Source of the DNA: Tupaia tana | Taxonomy: Eukaryota > Chordata > Mammalia > Scandentia > Tupaiidae | Length of the DNA: 64,000 bases | Direction of reading: 5' to 3' | Assembly (NCBI GenBank): GCA_026018925.1 | Contig: JAKSZU010000002.1 | Location: 51,015,337 to 51,079,336 of the forward strand | Shown: positions 24,786 to 35,845 of the stretch, in pieces | How positions within the stretch are numbered: the stretch's first letter is position 1 | Layout of the letters: each line of letters starts with the position of its first letter | Notes under the pieces: model-generated | Told to the model about the DNA's origin: nothing | Databases searched by the model: none | Seen by the model: the letters and a program-made list of their open reading frames with translations, nothing else | Made by a program: the position numbers and the translations under genes

Positions 24786-25023
24786 ATTTTTTTTTAAAAA
24801 AGGCACAAAAAATAACCAACAGCTGAGAGAAATTAGACAAGAATCTACTCTTACAAGATTTAACAGCTTTTTGGTTTAGGTAATTTCCCAATTTGTGTGT
24901 AGTTCAGGGACAGCAGAAGTTCACAGCCTGATTAGGTTGAGGAGTCAAATACGGAGCTTATAGAGAGGTGGAGGAGACCCAGAGGTGGCGAATATCAAAT
25001 ATGTATGATGAAAAGTAAAATCT

Positions 25024-25288
25024 TTTTTTTTTTTTTAGAGGTTTTTGCTATAGGGCGCATGTGCTTGCCAGACACACAGAGAGAGAGACAGAGAGATAGA
25101 AAGCGAGAAATCACCCCCCAGGGGGGATGGCCATGCCACAATCCCTTCTCCTCCATTCTCCTCTCAGGATCTTGTGCACGCACACACACGCGCCCGGCGT
25201 GAGTTTAAGCCACCTGGTCCGGGACGCGAACTGCAGTCGACTACATGGGAGTCCAGCGACATAGCCATTACACCAACTGCTGGTCCCC
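25024..25288 (-). mobile_element. young tRNA-derived SINE, long form
   Basis: Full minus-strand copy from the T-run to CTGCTGGTCCCC. A 13-base TSD (AAAAGTAAAATCT) flanks it at 25,011-25,023 and 25,294-25,306. Confidence 0.95.
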
Positions 25289-26596
25289 AGATAAAAAGTA
25301 AAATCTTAGTCCGACCATTAGATGATACATGTGTGAAGAGATCCCATATTTCTGGTTAAAACAAACAAAAAAAAAAACAACAAAAAAAACCAAGCTGGAA
25401 TTGGAGATTTAGGCTGTTACTTTTTAATAGTCTAAATTTTAGCTACTGCCCACAACAGAAGATAAAGTTTGAAGTCTGAGTTCAGCCATCTTAACTATCT
25501 GCTTAAACAAAATCACTCTTCAGAGTAACGTAATAGAATCCAGAGTCCCCACAATGAATAATTTGCAGTGTTCAGTATTTAATTTTTTAAAAAATCACTA
25601 CATATGAAACAGGAAAAGGTGACCCATACCCAAGAAGAAAAAATGTTAATAAGTTCCAGTGCTGACAAGACTCCAATATTGCAATAAAAGTCAAGGATTT
25701 TTTTTTTATTTTTATTTTATTTATTTATTTATTTTAACTGTTAACCTTGATTTATTGGTAACAAAAGCAATTACATATTCTTGGTAGTGGAAGCACTATT
25801 ATTAGACACAGCATTACTATTTATTAAAACATTGTTTTTCTGTCCAATGAAGGTCAAAGATTTTTAAGTATATCTGATAAGTATGTTGAAGGGTTGAAAA
25901 GAAATGTATACATAATAAACAGACAGGGAAATTCAGTGGAGAAATAAATGATAAAACACAGAACTTCTTAAGTAGAAAAGTATAACTGGAATAATAAATT
26001 CATTCAATGGGCTTAATGATAGATTGGAAATGGTGGGAAAAAAAAAGAGTCAATAACATGAAGCTAATTCAATAGAAGTCCAATCTGAATAAAAAAATCT
26101 CAAGAAAAATAAACAGAGGCACAAAGACTTGTGAGATAGTAAGTGGCCTAACGTATGTGTAGCTGAAGTTCTAAATGAAAAGGAGGAAGAATGGGGCAGA
26201 AAAAAAATACCTGAAGAGGAAAGGTCAAAAGCTTCCCAATCTAGAGACGTCATTTTATAGATCCAGGGGTGTAACAATCTGTAAGTGAGATAAATATATA
26301 GAAAATCACACTTACGCACCTTATACAAAATTTCTATGATCTAGAGAAAGAGAACATTTTTGGAAAGCTTTCAGAGTAAAACAACACACTTAGTACAGGA
26401 AAACAGTACAGATTACATCTTCTGGTAAAAACTGGTAGCAGGCAGAAGATAATAGAAAAATCTCTTAAAGAACTACAATTCAGTGGTGAAGTCTATCAAA
26501 CATTTGATGAAGTAGTAATAACTTTGTACACAATTCTTTAACAGAAAAAAAGAAAGCTGAGGGAAAAGAAATACTTTACATAGTCTCTTTTTTCCT

Positions 26597-26783
26597 AAAA
26601 GAATTATTTTAAACTTTATTTGTCTATTTATGCATACATACATACATACATACATATCAGAGAAGGACAGAGTAAGAGAGAGAGAGAGAGAAAGTGAGAA
26701 AGCAAGCTGCCAATTTCAGGACTTGACCCATGGTTGGCCATGTGGGAGTCCAGTGCCCTTAACTACCATGCCACCTGCCGGCC
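26597..26783 (-). mobile_element. tRNA-derived SINE, short form
   Basis: A CATA tetranucleotide run (26,631-26,655), a GAGA run, GAAAGTGAGAAAGCAAGC, then an inverted head ending GCCGGCC. Minus strand, inside the old L1. Confidence 0.85.
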
Positions 26784-27506
26784 TGTTTTTTTAAAAAAAA
26801 TTACTTTGTTTATTTAGAGAAGAACAGAGCAAGTGAACAAGTGAGAGGGAGAGTACATATTCTTTTATGAGACTAGCATAACCCTGATATCAAAATCTGA
26901 CAAAGGCATTAAATAAAATGAAATCAAAGATCAATATACAGCACTAATATGACACAAAAAATCTTAACAAAATGATACATCATGACACAGGAGATTTTGT
27001 TCCAATTACGGAAGGTTGGCTTAATATTTAAAAATTTAACAGTTGTATTCCACTATAGTAACAGAAAAACAACAAAGACTACCACTATAGATGTAGGAAA
27101 AGCATTTGACAGAACTCAACACTTACTCATGGTTAAAAAAAAATAATGAAAACTTGGGCTAGACTAGAACTTCTTCAGTCTGATAAAGGACACCTATGAA
27201 AACCCTACAACAGTAAGGTATCTATATTTGTAATAATGAATACGTTCCTTTAAGATTAGAGAATTTCTTTTCTCCATTTCTATTCACATTGTACCAGCGA
27301 TCTTAGCTATTGTCATAATTTTTATAAGACAAGAGGACATAATATAAATTATAAAGATTAGAAAACAAGTGAAACTGATCCATCCCTATTTGCAAATGTC
27401 ATGATTAAGCAATCATGACACAGATTGACATAGAAATATATCATTACATAGAAAAATCCAAGAAATTAGCAATAATAATGCAAAAATACAAAACTAAAAA
27501 ATGAAT

Positions 27507-27835
27507 TTAGGCCCAGCCACAGTGGTGGCTCTACTAAGACAGTGTATTCTGTAGCTGAGAGCCACAAGAAAGTCCTGGGTTTGAGTCCCAGCCTAACCTA
27601 GAGGCAGAGCATGGTGGCAAGTGCCTGTGTTCCCAGCTGCTCAGAGGGCTGGGTAGGAGGATAGTGAGCATAAGACAAGAGGATTTCAAGCTCAAGGCTG
27701 GCCTAGTCAACATAGTGAGATCTTAGCTTTAAAAAAGAAAAAAAAAGTAGCTGGGCATGGCAGCATTGAACCTATGGTCTCAGCTGGGAGGCTGAGGCAG
27801 GAATATCAACCCTATCTTAGACAGGGAGATCTTGT

Positions 27836-27838
<3 letters not shown>
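27507..27838 (+). mobile_element. tRNA/7SL composite SINE with two 7SL-like units
   Basis: A tRNA-like head (B-box-like GGGTTTGAGTCCCAG near 27,575) leads into a first Alu/B1-like unit: GCATGGTGGCAAGTGCCTG, CCCAGCTGCTCAG, GGCTGGCC, AACATAGTGAGATC. After a short A-rich linker a second unit follows: TAGCTGGGCATGGC, GGGAGGCTGAGGCAGGA, GATCTTGTCTC. These are the hallmarks of 7SL RNA-derived SINEs. The order tRNA-7SL-7SL matches composites known from tree shrews. The tail is interrupted by the SINE that follows. Confidence 0.85.
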
Positions 27839-27880
<42 letters not shown>

Positions 27881-28078
27881 TGAGGTTGTTGCTATATGGT
27901 TCAGCGCTCTCCAGAAAGACAAATGCTGCAATCCCTTCTCCTCCATTCCCTTCTCTGGATCTTGGGCACGAACACACACGTGCCCAGCATCAGTTTAAGC
28001 CACCAGGTCTGGGACTCGAATCGTAGTCGACTACATGGGAGTCCAGCAACGTAGCCATTACGCCACCTGCTGGTCCCC
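27839..28078 (-). mobile_element. tRNA-derived SINE, long form, internally shortened
   Basis: It starts with an uninterrupted run of 41 T (27,839-27,879). Part of the GAGACAGA body is missing: after CCAGAAAGACAAA it jumps to TGCTGCAATCCC. The inverted head is intact (GGGACTCGAATCG, ending GCTGGTCCCC). Confidence 0.92.
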
Positions 28079-28147
28079 AACCTATTGCTTTTCACAAAGT
28101 AATTCAATGAGAAAAGAAGTCTTTTCTTTCTTTCTTTCTTCTTCTTT

Positions 28148-28381
28148 TTCCTTTTTAAGTTTTTACTGTAGGGGGTATGCGCTCACCAGAGAAGGAAAAT
28201 GAGATATCATCCTCCAGGGGAGGGACCACACCAGTCCCTTCTCCTCCATTCTCTTCTCAGGACTTTGGGCATGCACACACATTCATCCAGTGTGTTTTTC
28301 AAGCCTCTAGGTCTGGGACTCAAACCGTGTACTTGGCCATGTGGGAACCAGCCACCTCAACCACCACACCACCAGCTGGTT
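28148..28381 (-). mobile_element. tRNA-derived SINE, diverged
   Basis: TTTTTACTGTAGGGGGTATGCG start, GGACTTTGGGCATGC body, inverted head with GGGACTCAAACCG. Minus strand. Confidence 0.85.
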
Positions 28382-28412
28382 GTGGAGGGTCACATTTCAA
28401 AAGTGAATCTTG

Positions 28413-28663
28413 GGACCAGCAGTTAGTGTAATGGCTATGTCATTGGATTCCCACGTGGTCGACCGTGGTTCATGTCCCAGACCCAGTGGCTTAAAACTCA
28501 CGCCAGGTGTGTGTGCGTGCGTGCCCAAGATCCTGGGAGGAGAATGGAGGAGAAGGGATTGCGGCGTGGCCATTCCTCCTGGGGGGGTGATTTCTTGTTT
28601 TCTGTCTCTCTGTCTCTGTCTGTCTGGCGAGCATGCGCCCTATAGCAAAAACATCTTAAAAAA
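28413..28663 (+). mobile_element. young tRNA-derived SINE, long form
   Basis: Full copy with a perfect 14-base TSD (AAAAGTGAATCTTG at 28,399-28,412 and 28,664-28,677). It sits inside the old L1. Confidence 0.95.
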
Positions 28664-28737
28664 AAAAGTGAATCTTGACTCCCTACCTCACATAAAACAC
28701 TAAAATTACATTGGGATAGATTATAGATATAAAAAAT

Positions 28738-29003
28738 GGGGAACCAGCAGTTAGCGTAATGGCTATGTCGCTGGACTCCCACATAGTCGACCGTGGTTCG
28801 CGTCCCGGACCCGGTGGCTTAAAACTCACGCCGGGCGTGTGTGTGTGTGTGCCCAAGATCCCAAGAGGAGAATGGAGGAGAAGGGATTGCAGTGTGACCA
28901 TCCCCCCTGGGGGGTGATTTCTCGCTTTCTGTCTCTATGTCTCTCTGTCTGTCTGGCGAGCGCACGCGCCCTATAGCAAAAAAACCTCTCCAAAAAAAAA
29001 AAA
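28738..29003 (+). mobile_element. young tRNA-derived SINE, long form
   Basis: Full, CpG-rich copy: GGGGAACCAGCAGTTAGCG head, GGTTCGCGTCCCGG B box, GT dinucleotide run in the body, A14-type tail. Inserted in the old L1. Confidence 0.95.
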
Positions 29004-29736
29004 AATGAATGGCACGGGATTAAAATTACAAAGCATATACAAGAAAACACCGGAGATATCTATATCCTTAGAGTTAGCAAAATTGATGAGATAGAATACA
29101 GAAAGTGATAACCATAAAAGAAAATAATTAACAAATTAATTTCACCAAGATTAAAATATTCTATCCATTGAAAGACACCATTAGGAAAACGGATAGACAA
29201 ACCACAGACTGGAAAATATTCATAGAACATGTATCTGACAAAAGTCAGCCTGACTTTTAAAAAAGGAGAAATAGTGGGAGTCATAGTTTGTGTGATGGCT
29301 AAGCTTGGGGAGCTCGGCCAGGAGTTATCAGACCTGCTGGCTCCTGGGACTAAATGGCCTGCCTTGTATCGTCACATACCTGCCATGATCAAGAGTGACA
29401 TTGATCAGCAGAGAATTCACAGTTTGTTTACCATGAGCTGGAAGGTTCTCGAGTATGAGTCCCTGCTACTGTATATCTTGGCAGCAAACACAGCAATTCT
29501 CTGCCTGGTATGGCCAATGTGAAAGTATACCAAAGGAAAAGATTGGAAGCAAAACAGCAAAAACTGGAGGCTCCGAAGATGACACAATCAGAGAACAGTA
29601 ACAAAAGAGAAATCAAAGATTCTGCCGTGCAAATCTCAGCTTCTCCTGCAGAGAAGAGAAGAAAGACTTCATTATTGAATAATGTATCAGAGGATAAACT
29701 CTAAAACTATGCCTTCAACTTAAAATAATGTAAACT

Positions 29737-29942
29737 GGGCTGGCAGGTGGTGTGGTGGTTAAGGGTGCTGGACTCCCCCAAGGCTGACTGTGGTTCAAGT
29801 CTCGGACCTGGGAGCTTGCTTTCTCACTTTCCCTCTCTCTCTTTCTCTCTCTCTGTCCCTCTCTGGTCAAATTAAAAATAATAGTAATAAGTAAATAAAT
29901 AAATAAAGTTAAATAAAATAATTCTTAAAAGAAAAAGAAGGT
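29737..29942 (+). mobile_element. tRNA-derived SINE, short form
   Basis: GGGCTGGCAGGTGGTGTGG head, GGTTCAAGTCTCGG B box, direct passage into a CT run, GGTCAAATTAAAAATAATAG tail. It splits the cDNA-like insert. Confidence 0.92.
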
Positions 29943-29951
29943 AGACTTCTA

Positions 29952-30195
29952 GGGACCAGCAGATGGCATAATGGTCACGTCACTGGACTCCCATGTAGTC
30001 CAGTGCAGTCCCAGACCTGGTGGCTTAAACTCATGCTGAGTGGGTGTGCGTTTGTGCCTAAGATCCCAATGGAAGAATGGAGGAAGGGATTGCAGCGCGT
30101 CCATCCCCCCGGGGGGGGGGGGGGGCTGATTTCTTACTTTCTTTCTCTGTTTTTCTGACAAGTGCATGCACCCTATAGCAAAAAATATCGGTCTA
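29952..30195 (+). mobile_element. tRNA-derived SINE, long form
   Basis: GGGACCAGCAGATGGCATAA head with a damaged B box, a G-run of about twelve near 30,110-30,125, and a CCTATAGCAAAAAATA end. It follows the short-form copy. The phrase TAATGTAAACT recurs before the pair and after it (near 30,207). Confidence 0.9.
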
Positions 30196-30385
30196 AAAGT
30201 AAATAAGTAATGTAAACTTCTATATGCTTTCAAAAGAACTAGTATTTTGTTTACTAAAATGAAATATGTTTGTAAAAAAAGTTTGAACAGACTCTTTACA
30301 AATGAAGATACACATGTAAATAATAGCATATGAAAAAGTGATCAACTTCATCAAAGAAATGAAAATTTAAAAAAAATGAAATGCA

Positions 30386-30638
30386 GGGAACAGCAGTTAG
30401 TTTAATGGCTATGTCACTGAACTGTCATGTAGTTGACTGTAGTTCAAGTCCCGGACCCGGTAGCTTAAACTCATGCCGGGCACGTCTGAGTGCATGCCCA
30501 AGATCCCAAGAAGAGAATGGAGGAGAAGGAATTGCGGCATGGCCATCCCCTGGCGGGGGGAGGGGTGATTTCTCGCTTTCTGTCTCTCTTTCTGGTGAAC
30601 ACATGCTCCCTATAGCAAAACCTCTTCAAAGAAAGAGA
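30386..30638 (+). mobile_element. tRNA-derived SINE, long form
   Basis: GGGAACAGCAGTTAGTTTAATGG head, GTTCAAGTCCCGG B box, GAGAATGGAGGAG body. Flanked by GAAATGCA at 30,378-30,385 and 30,639-30,646. Inside the old L1. Confidence 0.93.
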
Positions 30639-31266
30639 GAAATGCAATTATATATCCACGAGAATGAATAAGAAAGAATGTGAAGTAACTGGAATTTTCA
30701 TATGTTGAGGTATAATGTTGAAGGTATGTGCTGAGCTATCAAATGGTTCAACTACTTAGGAAAATCATTTGACAGTATCTCATACAATTAGAGCTATACG
30801 CTGACTTAGCAATTCCATTTCTAGGTATTTACCCAAGAGAAATGAAAACATATATTCACAAAAAGCTTTGTACACAAACATTCATTGCAGCTTTTTTCAC
30901 AACAACCAAAAGCTGGAAGCAACTGAATGTCTAGAAACTAGAGAGTGGATAAGCAAATTGTAGTAAATTCTTACAATAGAACACTACTCAGCAATAATGG
31001 AGGACTACTCAAAAGTATGAATGAAATTCACAAAGATTATGTTGAGCAAAAGAAGTCAGATTCAAGAGAGTTCACAACTAGTTTAATTTATGCAATGTTC
31101 TAGAACAGGCAAAAAAGTGAAAACATGAAAAAACAATGACTACGTCTGAATAGGGGATGACTAGGAGGAGATATGAAGGAAGTTTCTGAGGTGATGAAAA
31201 TGCTCCATATGGTAAATGGGGTGTGGGTTACATGGAGTATTCATTTGTCAAAATAATAAGATTTGT

Positions 31267-31518
31267 GGGCCATCAGGTGGTGTAGTTGTTAAGGTGCTGG
31301 ACTCCTACATGGCCAACTGTAGTTTGAGTCTTAGACCTGGTGGCTTGAAAAATTACACCAGGTGCATAGTGTATATGTCCAAAATACCAGGAGGAGAATG
31401 GAAGAGAAGGGATTGTAGTGTGGCCATCACTCCTAGGGGGTGCTTTCTCACTTTTTCTTTCACCGTCTCTCTCTGTATCTTTTTGTTGAGCACACAGTCC
31501 CTATGGCAAAAAGTAAAA
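31267..31518 (+). mobile_element. tRNA-derived SINE, long form, older
   Basis: GTGGGCCATCAGGTGGTGTAG head, GTTTGAGTCTTAG B box, CCAGGAGGAGAATGG body, and a CCTATGGCAAAAAGTAAA tail. Flanks share ATAAGATTT. Confidence 0.88.
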
Positions 31519-31537
31519 TAAAATCATAAGATTTCTG

Positions 31538-31788
31538 TCTTTTTTTCTTTTTTTAGGAAAATTTTTGCTATGGGGTGTGTGTGCTTGCCAGAGAGACAGA
31601 AAGCGAGAAATCACCCTCCGGGGGGGATGGCCACACCACAATCCCTTCTCCTTCATTCTCCTCTTGGGATCTTGGGCACGCATGCACATGTGCCTGGCAT
31701 GAGTTTTAAATCACCAGGTCTGGGATTTAAACAACCACCAACAACGTGGGAATCCAGCGATGTAACCATTATGCCATCTGCTGGTCCC
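31538..31788 (-). mobile_element. tRNA-derived SINE, long form
   Basis: Minus-strand copy starting T-run, GCTATGGGGTGTGTGTGC, and ending CTGCTGGTCCC. It lies tail to tail with the plus-strand copy ending 20 bases upstream, forming an inverted pair. Confidence 0.92.
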
Positions 31789-31913
31789 AATTTCCCTTAA
31801 TATGTAGAAGTTTTACCTAAAAGAACTAACAGTAAAGATTGTAATTGGGTGTATGTGGGAGTATGTTTGTGAAATACAGGTTTAACAAGAATGTCAGGAT
31901 ATTGGTACCTGTT

Positions 31914-32161
31914 GGGCTGGCCTCATAGCACAGTGGTTAAAGTGGCTGGATCTCACATTGACAATTGTGGTTTTAGTTCCAGCCCTGGCAGTATGAAAAA
32001 CACATTGGGCACACGTGTATGTATGTTCCAAATCCTGATGAGATGGCGAAAAAAGGATTGTGGCATGACCACGTCCCATTGAGGGAGTGCGTGTTTGTTC
32101 ACTTTCATACTCTCTCTCTTTCTCTCTGGTGAGCGCATGCACCCTGTGGCAATTAAAAAAA
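31914..32161 (+). mobile_element. tRNA-derived SINE, older subfamily
   Basis: GGGCTGGCCTCATAGCACAGTGG head, GGTTTTAGTTCCAGCCC at the B box, GTCCCATTGAGGGAG body and CTGTGGCAATTAAAAAA tail. It is closest in type to the copy at 54,155. Confidence 0.82.
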
Positions 32162-32250
32162 TATTGATAATTGTTAACACTGGAGGTTGAGTACATGGGG
32201 TTCATTATGCTGTTGTGTTCATTTTGTATGCATTGGAAATGTTTTATAAT

Positions 32251-33745
32251 ATAATTTGCAAGAGGATGTATGTGTTTGTGTATATCTTCTTTGATTACAG
32301 CAAGCTCTAGTAAACATTATCTACTATTTATAATTGGCTAGAGGATAAAAATGAGAAATTAAGGGGCTTGCACTATGAATGTCTCTATTTCTTGGATCAT
32401 TTTCACTTGTTTCAATGTTCAAAATAGAAGAGAGGTCATCACTGCAGCATGGTCTGGATACTGAGCTTCTGACTAACATTTATTTAGAGAACGGAGAATT
32501 TAGGTTTTATTTGAAAATTCACACTTCATCCTAGCAAATGTATGAGAATCTATTTGATAAATTCTAAGCATTAAATGATCTAATTTTTAAAATTCCACTT
32601 AGAAATGGTTATGATGATAAATTTTATGTTGTGTACATTTTAACACAATTTAAATAAATGATATAAGTACGAAGAAATCCAAATGAAGGACTGATTTTTT
32701 TTTTCTTCCATATTCTCAATTTTTTTTTCTCTTGACCCTGGATATCACACAGTACTCATTATCATAGTTTCTAGAAAAAAGACAGTTTAAAAAATATTTC
32801 CAATAATTGTCTTTGTGCTTCCAATAAGAAAAGATCTGGGGTATAATTATTACCTGAAATTTATAAATATAAATAGTTAGTGAAAAGTTGATTCATCTGT
32901 AAACTTCGTGGTGAATTTGTTTAATTTTAGGAGTTTGTTTTACATCGGCCTTTTTATTTCATAATTTAAACAACCCAATTTTGATGGGGGTGGTAAAAAG
33001 AAGAAATTGGATGAGTGTCACTTATAAGGAACACTTCAGTATAAATTCATTGAAATGATCCTTAGAGAAAAAGGTAGCATTGTAAAACTTAGTTCTCATA
33101 AGGTTATAACTTAGAGTTTCTTCAAGTGTGCATGTAAGCTTTCACCCTTAAATGTCGCTGATTTTGCGACTGGGAGAGGGTTAGCAATCTGTTTCCTGGG
33201 AATATGATGGTTTTGGAAACAAAACAGATATTCCTTTACGGAAGCTTTGGGCAACCCAGCATCTAGAATATCTGCCAGGTAGTAGGGCTAGAGAGTGGGA
33301 GTTTTCTGGAATGAATGAGCAGCCATCAATATTTTCCATCCTTGAGTCACTCGATTGGGGATGTAGTCTTGAGAGTAATAATCTGATTGACTGAGTTTAG
33401 ATCTTGAGTCATTCCTGACTGCTCTAGAGGGCAACAGGAAATATCTGCCAGAAAGAACCTCTAGGAAACCCTTTTCAACATTTTCAGTGATAGGGCAGGT
33501 TGCTTCCAATTGCTGAACATACTGAAGGAAAGGAAATTCCACAAAAGGAAATGTGTCTTGTTTCAGAGGAAGCATGGCTGAGAGGGTCCACTTCTGAGAT
33601 GAGAAGTTGTTCTGAATATGGCCACACTTCATACCCACTGTGTTTTTACTGGTACACCTCCACAGGTTCCTCAGTCTTAAGGAGATGACCGTGACTTATG
33701 TTCCTGTCTGTCACAATCACCCTTGCAGTGTTGGACATGGCTTGA
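32251..33745. other. non-coding stretch, no gene recognised
   Basis: AT-rich DNA without coding or clear repeat identity. A minus-strand open frame of 116 codons (33,288-33,638) shows no known domain. Confidence 0.5.
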
Positions 33746-33749
33746 GTAG

Positions 33750-34310
33750 AGCAGGATGCCTTGGGCTGCAAGTAAGAAGAAAATCTCAACCCGACTGGTT
33801 AGAGTAATACAGAAATGTATTATTTCACATAAGAAGTAATTCTGAGATAGGATGGACCCAGCTTGGTTGATTCAGTGGCCAAGTGATGTTGTTAGAGATC
33901 TGGATTAATTCCATCTGTCTGCTATACCATTTTAAGAGTGCCAGTTACTGAATGACTATAGTAGCTCTGAGTTTCAAATCCCCATACACCACTATCCAGA
34001 GGCAGAACAAAGGAACTATTGCATCCTCATGTATCTTTAAAACTAAGTAACTACCCTGGGAATTCCCTCAGCAGATGTGCCTTTATGAGTCATTAGTCAC
34101 AACTGAGTCACATGCTTCTTTTGTGAGTTACCATCAAGAGAAATGGGATTTCCACAAGTGACTGAACTGAGATAGCTGAGCATGGGGTCAGTCTTCTCAA
34201 AAGTTCATGGCCACCATGATTAAAATGGACAACTAGAAGAGGTGAGGTTTTGTTAGCAAGTAGGAGACATTTGTCACATTTGTGGCTCCTCATATTGGAA
34301 GAATTTTCCA
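33750..34310 (-). repeat. ancient interspersed repeat, family unnamed
   Basis: GGGCTGCAAGTAAGAAGAAAA ... AGAAATGTATTATTTCACAT ... GGATGGACCCAGC resembles an old mammalian repeat that begins with similar text. Heavily diverged; strand and family are tentative. Confidence 0.35.
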
Positions 34311-34734
34311 TATCCTGAGTCTTGCCCATCAAAAATAGAAGCAGAACTTACCTGGCCTAGGTGACAGGTGTGTTTGGGTGCCAGAGCCAATCAGAAACAT
34401 GAGATTGAATTCAGACGGAATTCACTGCATGAAATTTAAATTCAGAACTGAGTCAAGTGGGCAGTGAAGTGCCAGGCAGAATCCATTTTCCAGTAGGTGG
34501 AGGAGCACTGCAGAAGGATGGACAAGTATCCACACACAGCAGAGCACTGATCCACTGAGTGGTAACATCCTGTGCACAGCATCTGTGCTGTAGGTGGAAT
34601 GGACACAGGTCCCTGCTAGAGCAGTTGGGTAGTACAATTTGTATATTGTACTACAGGTGATGTAGCATTAGAGCCTCTTTTCCAGTCCTTTTGGGGATTC
34701 TGAATTCCCTTTGTCCCTGAGAAATTCTTTTCTG

Positions 34735-35005
34735 GGGACCAGCAGGTGGCATAATGGTCACATCACTGAACTCCCATGTAGTTGACCACAGTTCAAGTCC
34801 CAGGCATAGTGGCTCAAAACTCACACTGGGTGTATGTGCATGCCTGCCCAAAATCCTGAGACGAGAATGGAGGAGAAGGAATTATGGCATGGCCATCTCC
34901 CTGGGGGTGATTTCTCACTTTCTGTCTCTCTGTCTTTCTGTCTCTCTCTGTCTCTCCAGCAAGTGCTTGCCCCTATAGCAAAAATCTCTCCCTCAAAAAA
35001 AAAAA
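34735..35005 (+). mobile_element. tRNA-derived SINE, long form
   Basis: GGGGACCAGCAGGTGGCATAA head, GTTCAAGTCCCAGG B box, CCTGAGACGAGAATGG body, A11 tail. Flanks share TTCTTTTCTGG / TTCCTTTCTGG. Confidence 0.93.
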
Positions 35006-35845
35006 GTTCCTTTCTGGCTAAATAAAATAGCATGAGTGGATTTTATTGTTTATTACCAGGAATTCTGCAAGGAGAAAGTGAATAATTTCTGTTAGGTGGG
35101 CAACACCATTTCTACTACAGTAGGAGATCAGAAGATACTTGTCACCGCAGAATACCAGGGTGTTGAATTTTCTGTGGCATATGCCAATGCAAAGAATTCT
35201 CTTAGAGAATAAATGGGAGAGATGCCCTGAAAGTTGTATCCTGATGTCAAACTCAGCTCTGTTTCTGCCACTGTCTTCCTTATGATGGTTCAGGGTCCTT
35301 CTCTGGAAGTCTGCCCTTACTGTCTCTCTCCTTCAGTATTTCCACTGAATACCTTGATATGCGAAGAGCTTTCCCCAGTCAAATGCATGCACAGGTGTAA
35401 CTTATTACTGTATAGAGGAAGTCTTAGGCCAGTCTACCCATACCAAGCATAAACTTAAAAGTTTTTAAAAATGAAATGGTATATATGCTTGACTTTATAG
35501 CCACTTGCATATGACCCAAAGCTAACACACCTGCAATGTGTTCAGCATTTTTATTAAAAAGCATTATGACAAATGAATGCTACTTTATACAAGAGAAGGA
35601 AAAGCTGCATTTACAATTCTGCTCTTCTCCCTGCTCTGAAAGAGCTATCTGAGCCTCTTACCATTATTAGCATACCTCAATGCCTCTGTCTTGTCATTAT
35701 ATTTAATAAGTGGGTACAATATATTTTACCTACTACCACCAACCTCACTAGATATTTAGGAGGCTTCCTTATATTAATTTTGCATTAAATAGGTGCAAAA
35801 CATTATCCTGTTTTGGGTTAATGCAAAGCATTGAATCATAGAAAT
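35006..35845. other. non-coding stretch, no gene recognised
   Basis: Short open frames near 35,110-35,210 and 35,234-35,452 looked protein-like at first but match no family I know and are broken by stops. No repeat recognised. Confidence 0.45.

Larger units (their letters stand above)
29270..30280 (+). pseudogene. unidentified cDNA-like insert (probable processed pseudogene)
   Basis: This segment interrupts old L1 text, which stops near 29,244-29,268 and resumes at 30,281. It has open frames of 97 codons (29,229-29,522) and 64 codons (29,510-29,704) in adjacent frames, consistent with one coding sequence broken by a frameshift. The second frame is rich in K, E, Q and S and ends at a stop at 29,702. 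AT-rich 3'-UTR-like text follows, then an A7 run at 30,274-30,280. Two SINEs (29,737-30,207) later split the UTR. I do not recognise the parent gene. A non-genic origin remains possible. Confidence 0.5.
25800..32250 (+). mobile_element. ancient L1 (L1M-like), heavily interrupted
   Basis: Plus-strand L1 remains run through this interval in the expected order. There is an ORF1-like part near 26,040-26,240, and ORF2 reverse-transcriptase text near 26,880-27,130 (AAAAGCATTTGACAGAA). The ORF2 3' part lies at 28,670-29,240 and 30,281-30,390, and the ORF2 end and 3' UTR at 30,640-31,265 and 32,160-32,250. All reading frames are destroyed. At least ten SINEs, one tRNA/7SL composite and one cDNA-like insert split it. 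Exact ends and subfamily need an alignment. Confidence 0.85.

Noticed and set aside
35110-35452. Apparent coding-like text resembling an exon or retrocopy
   Set aside because: Stops interrupt it, and no parent gene or poly-A tail could be recognised.
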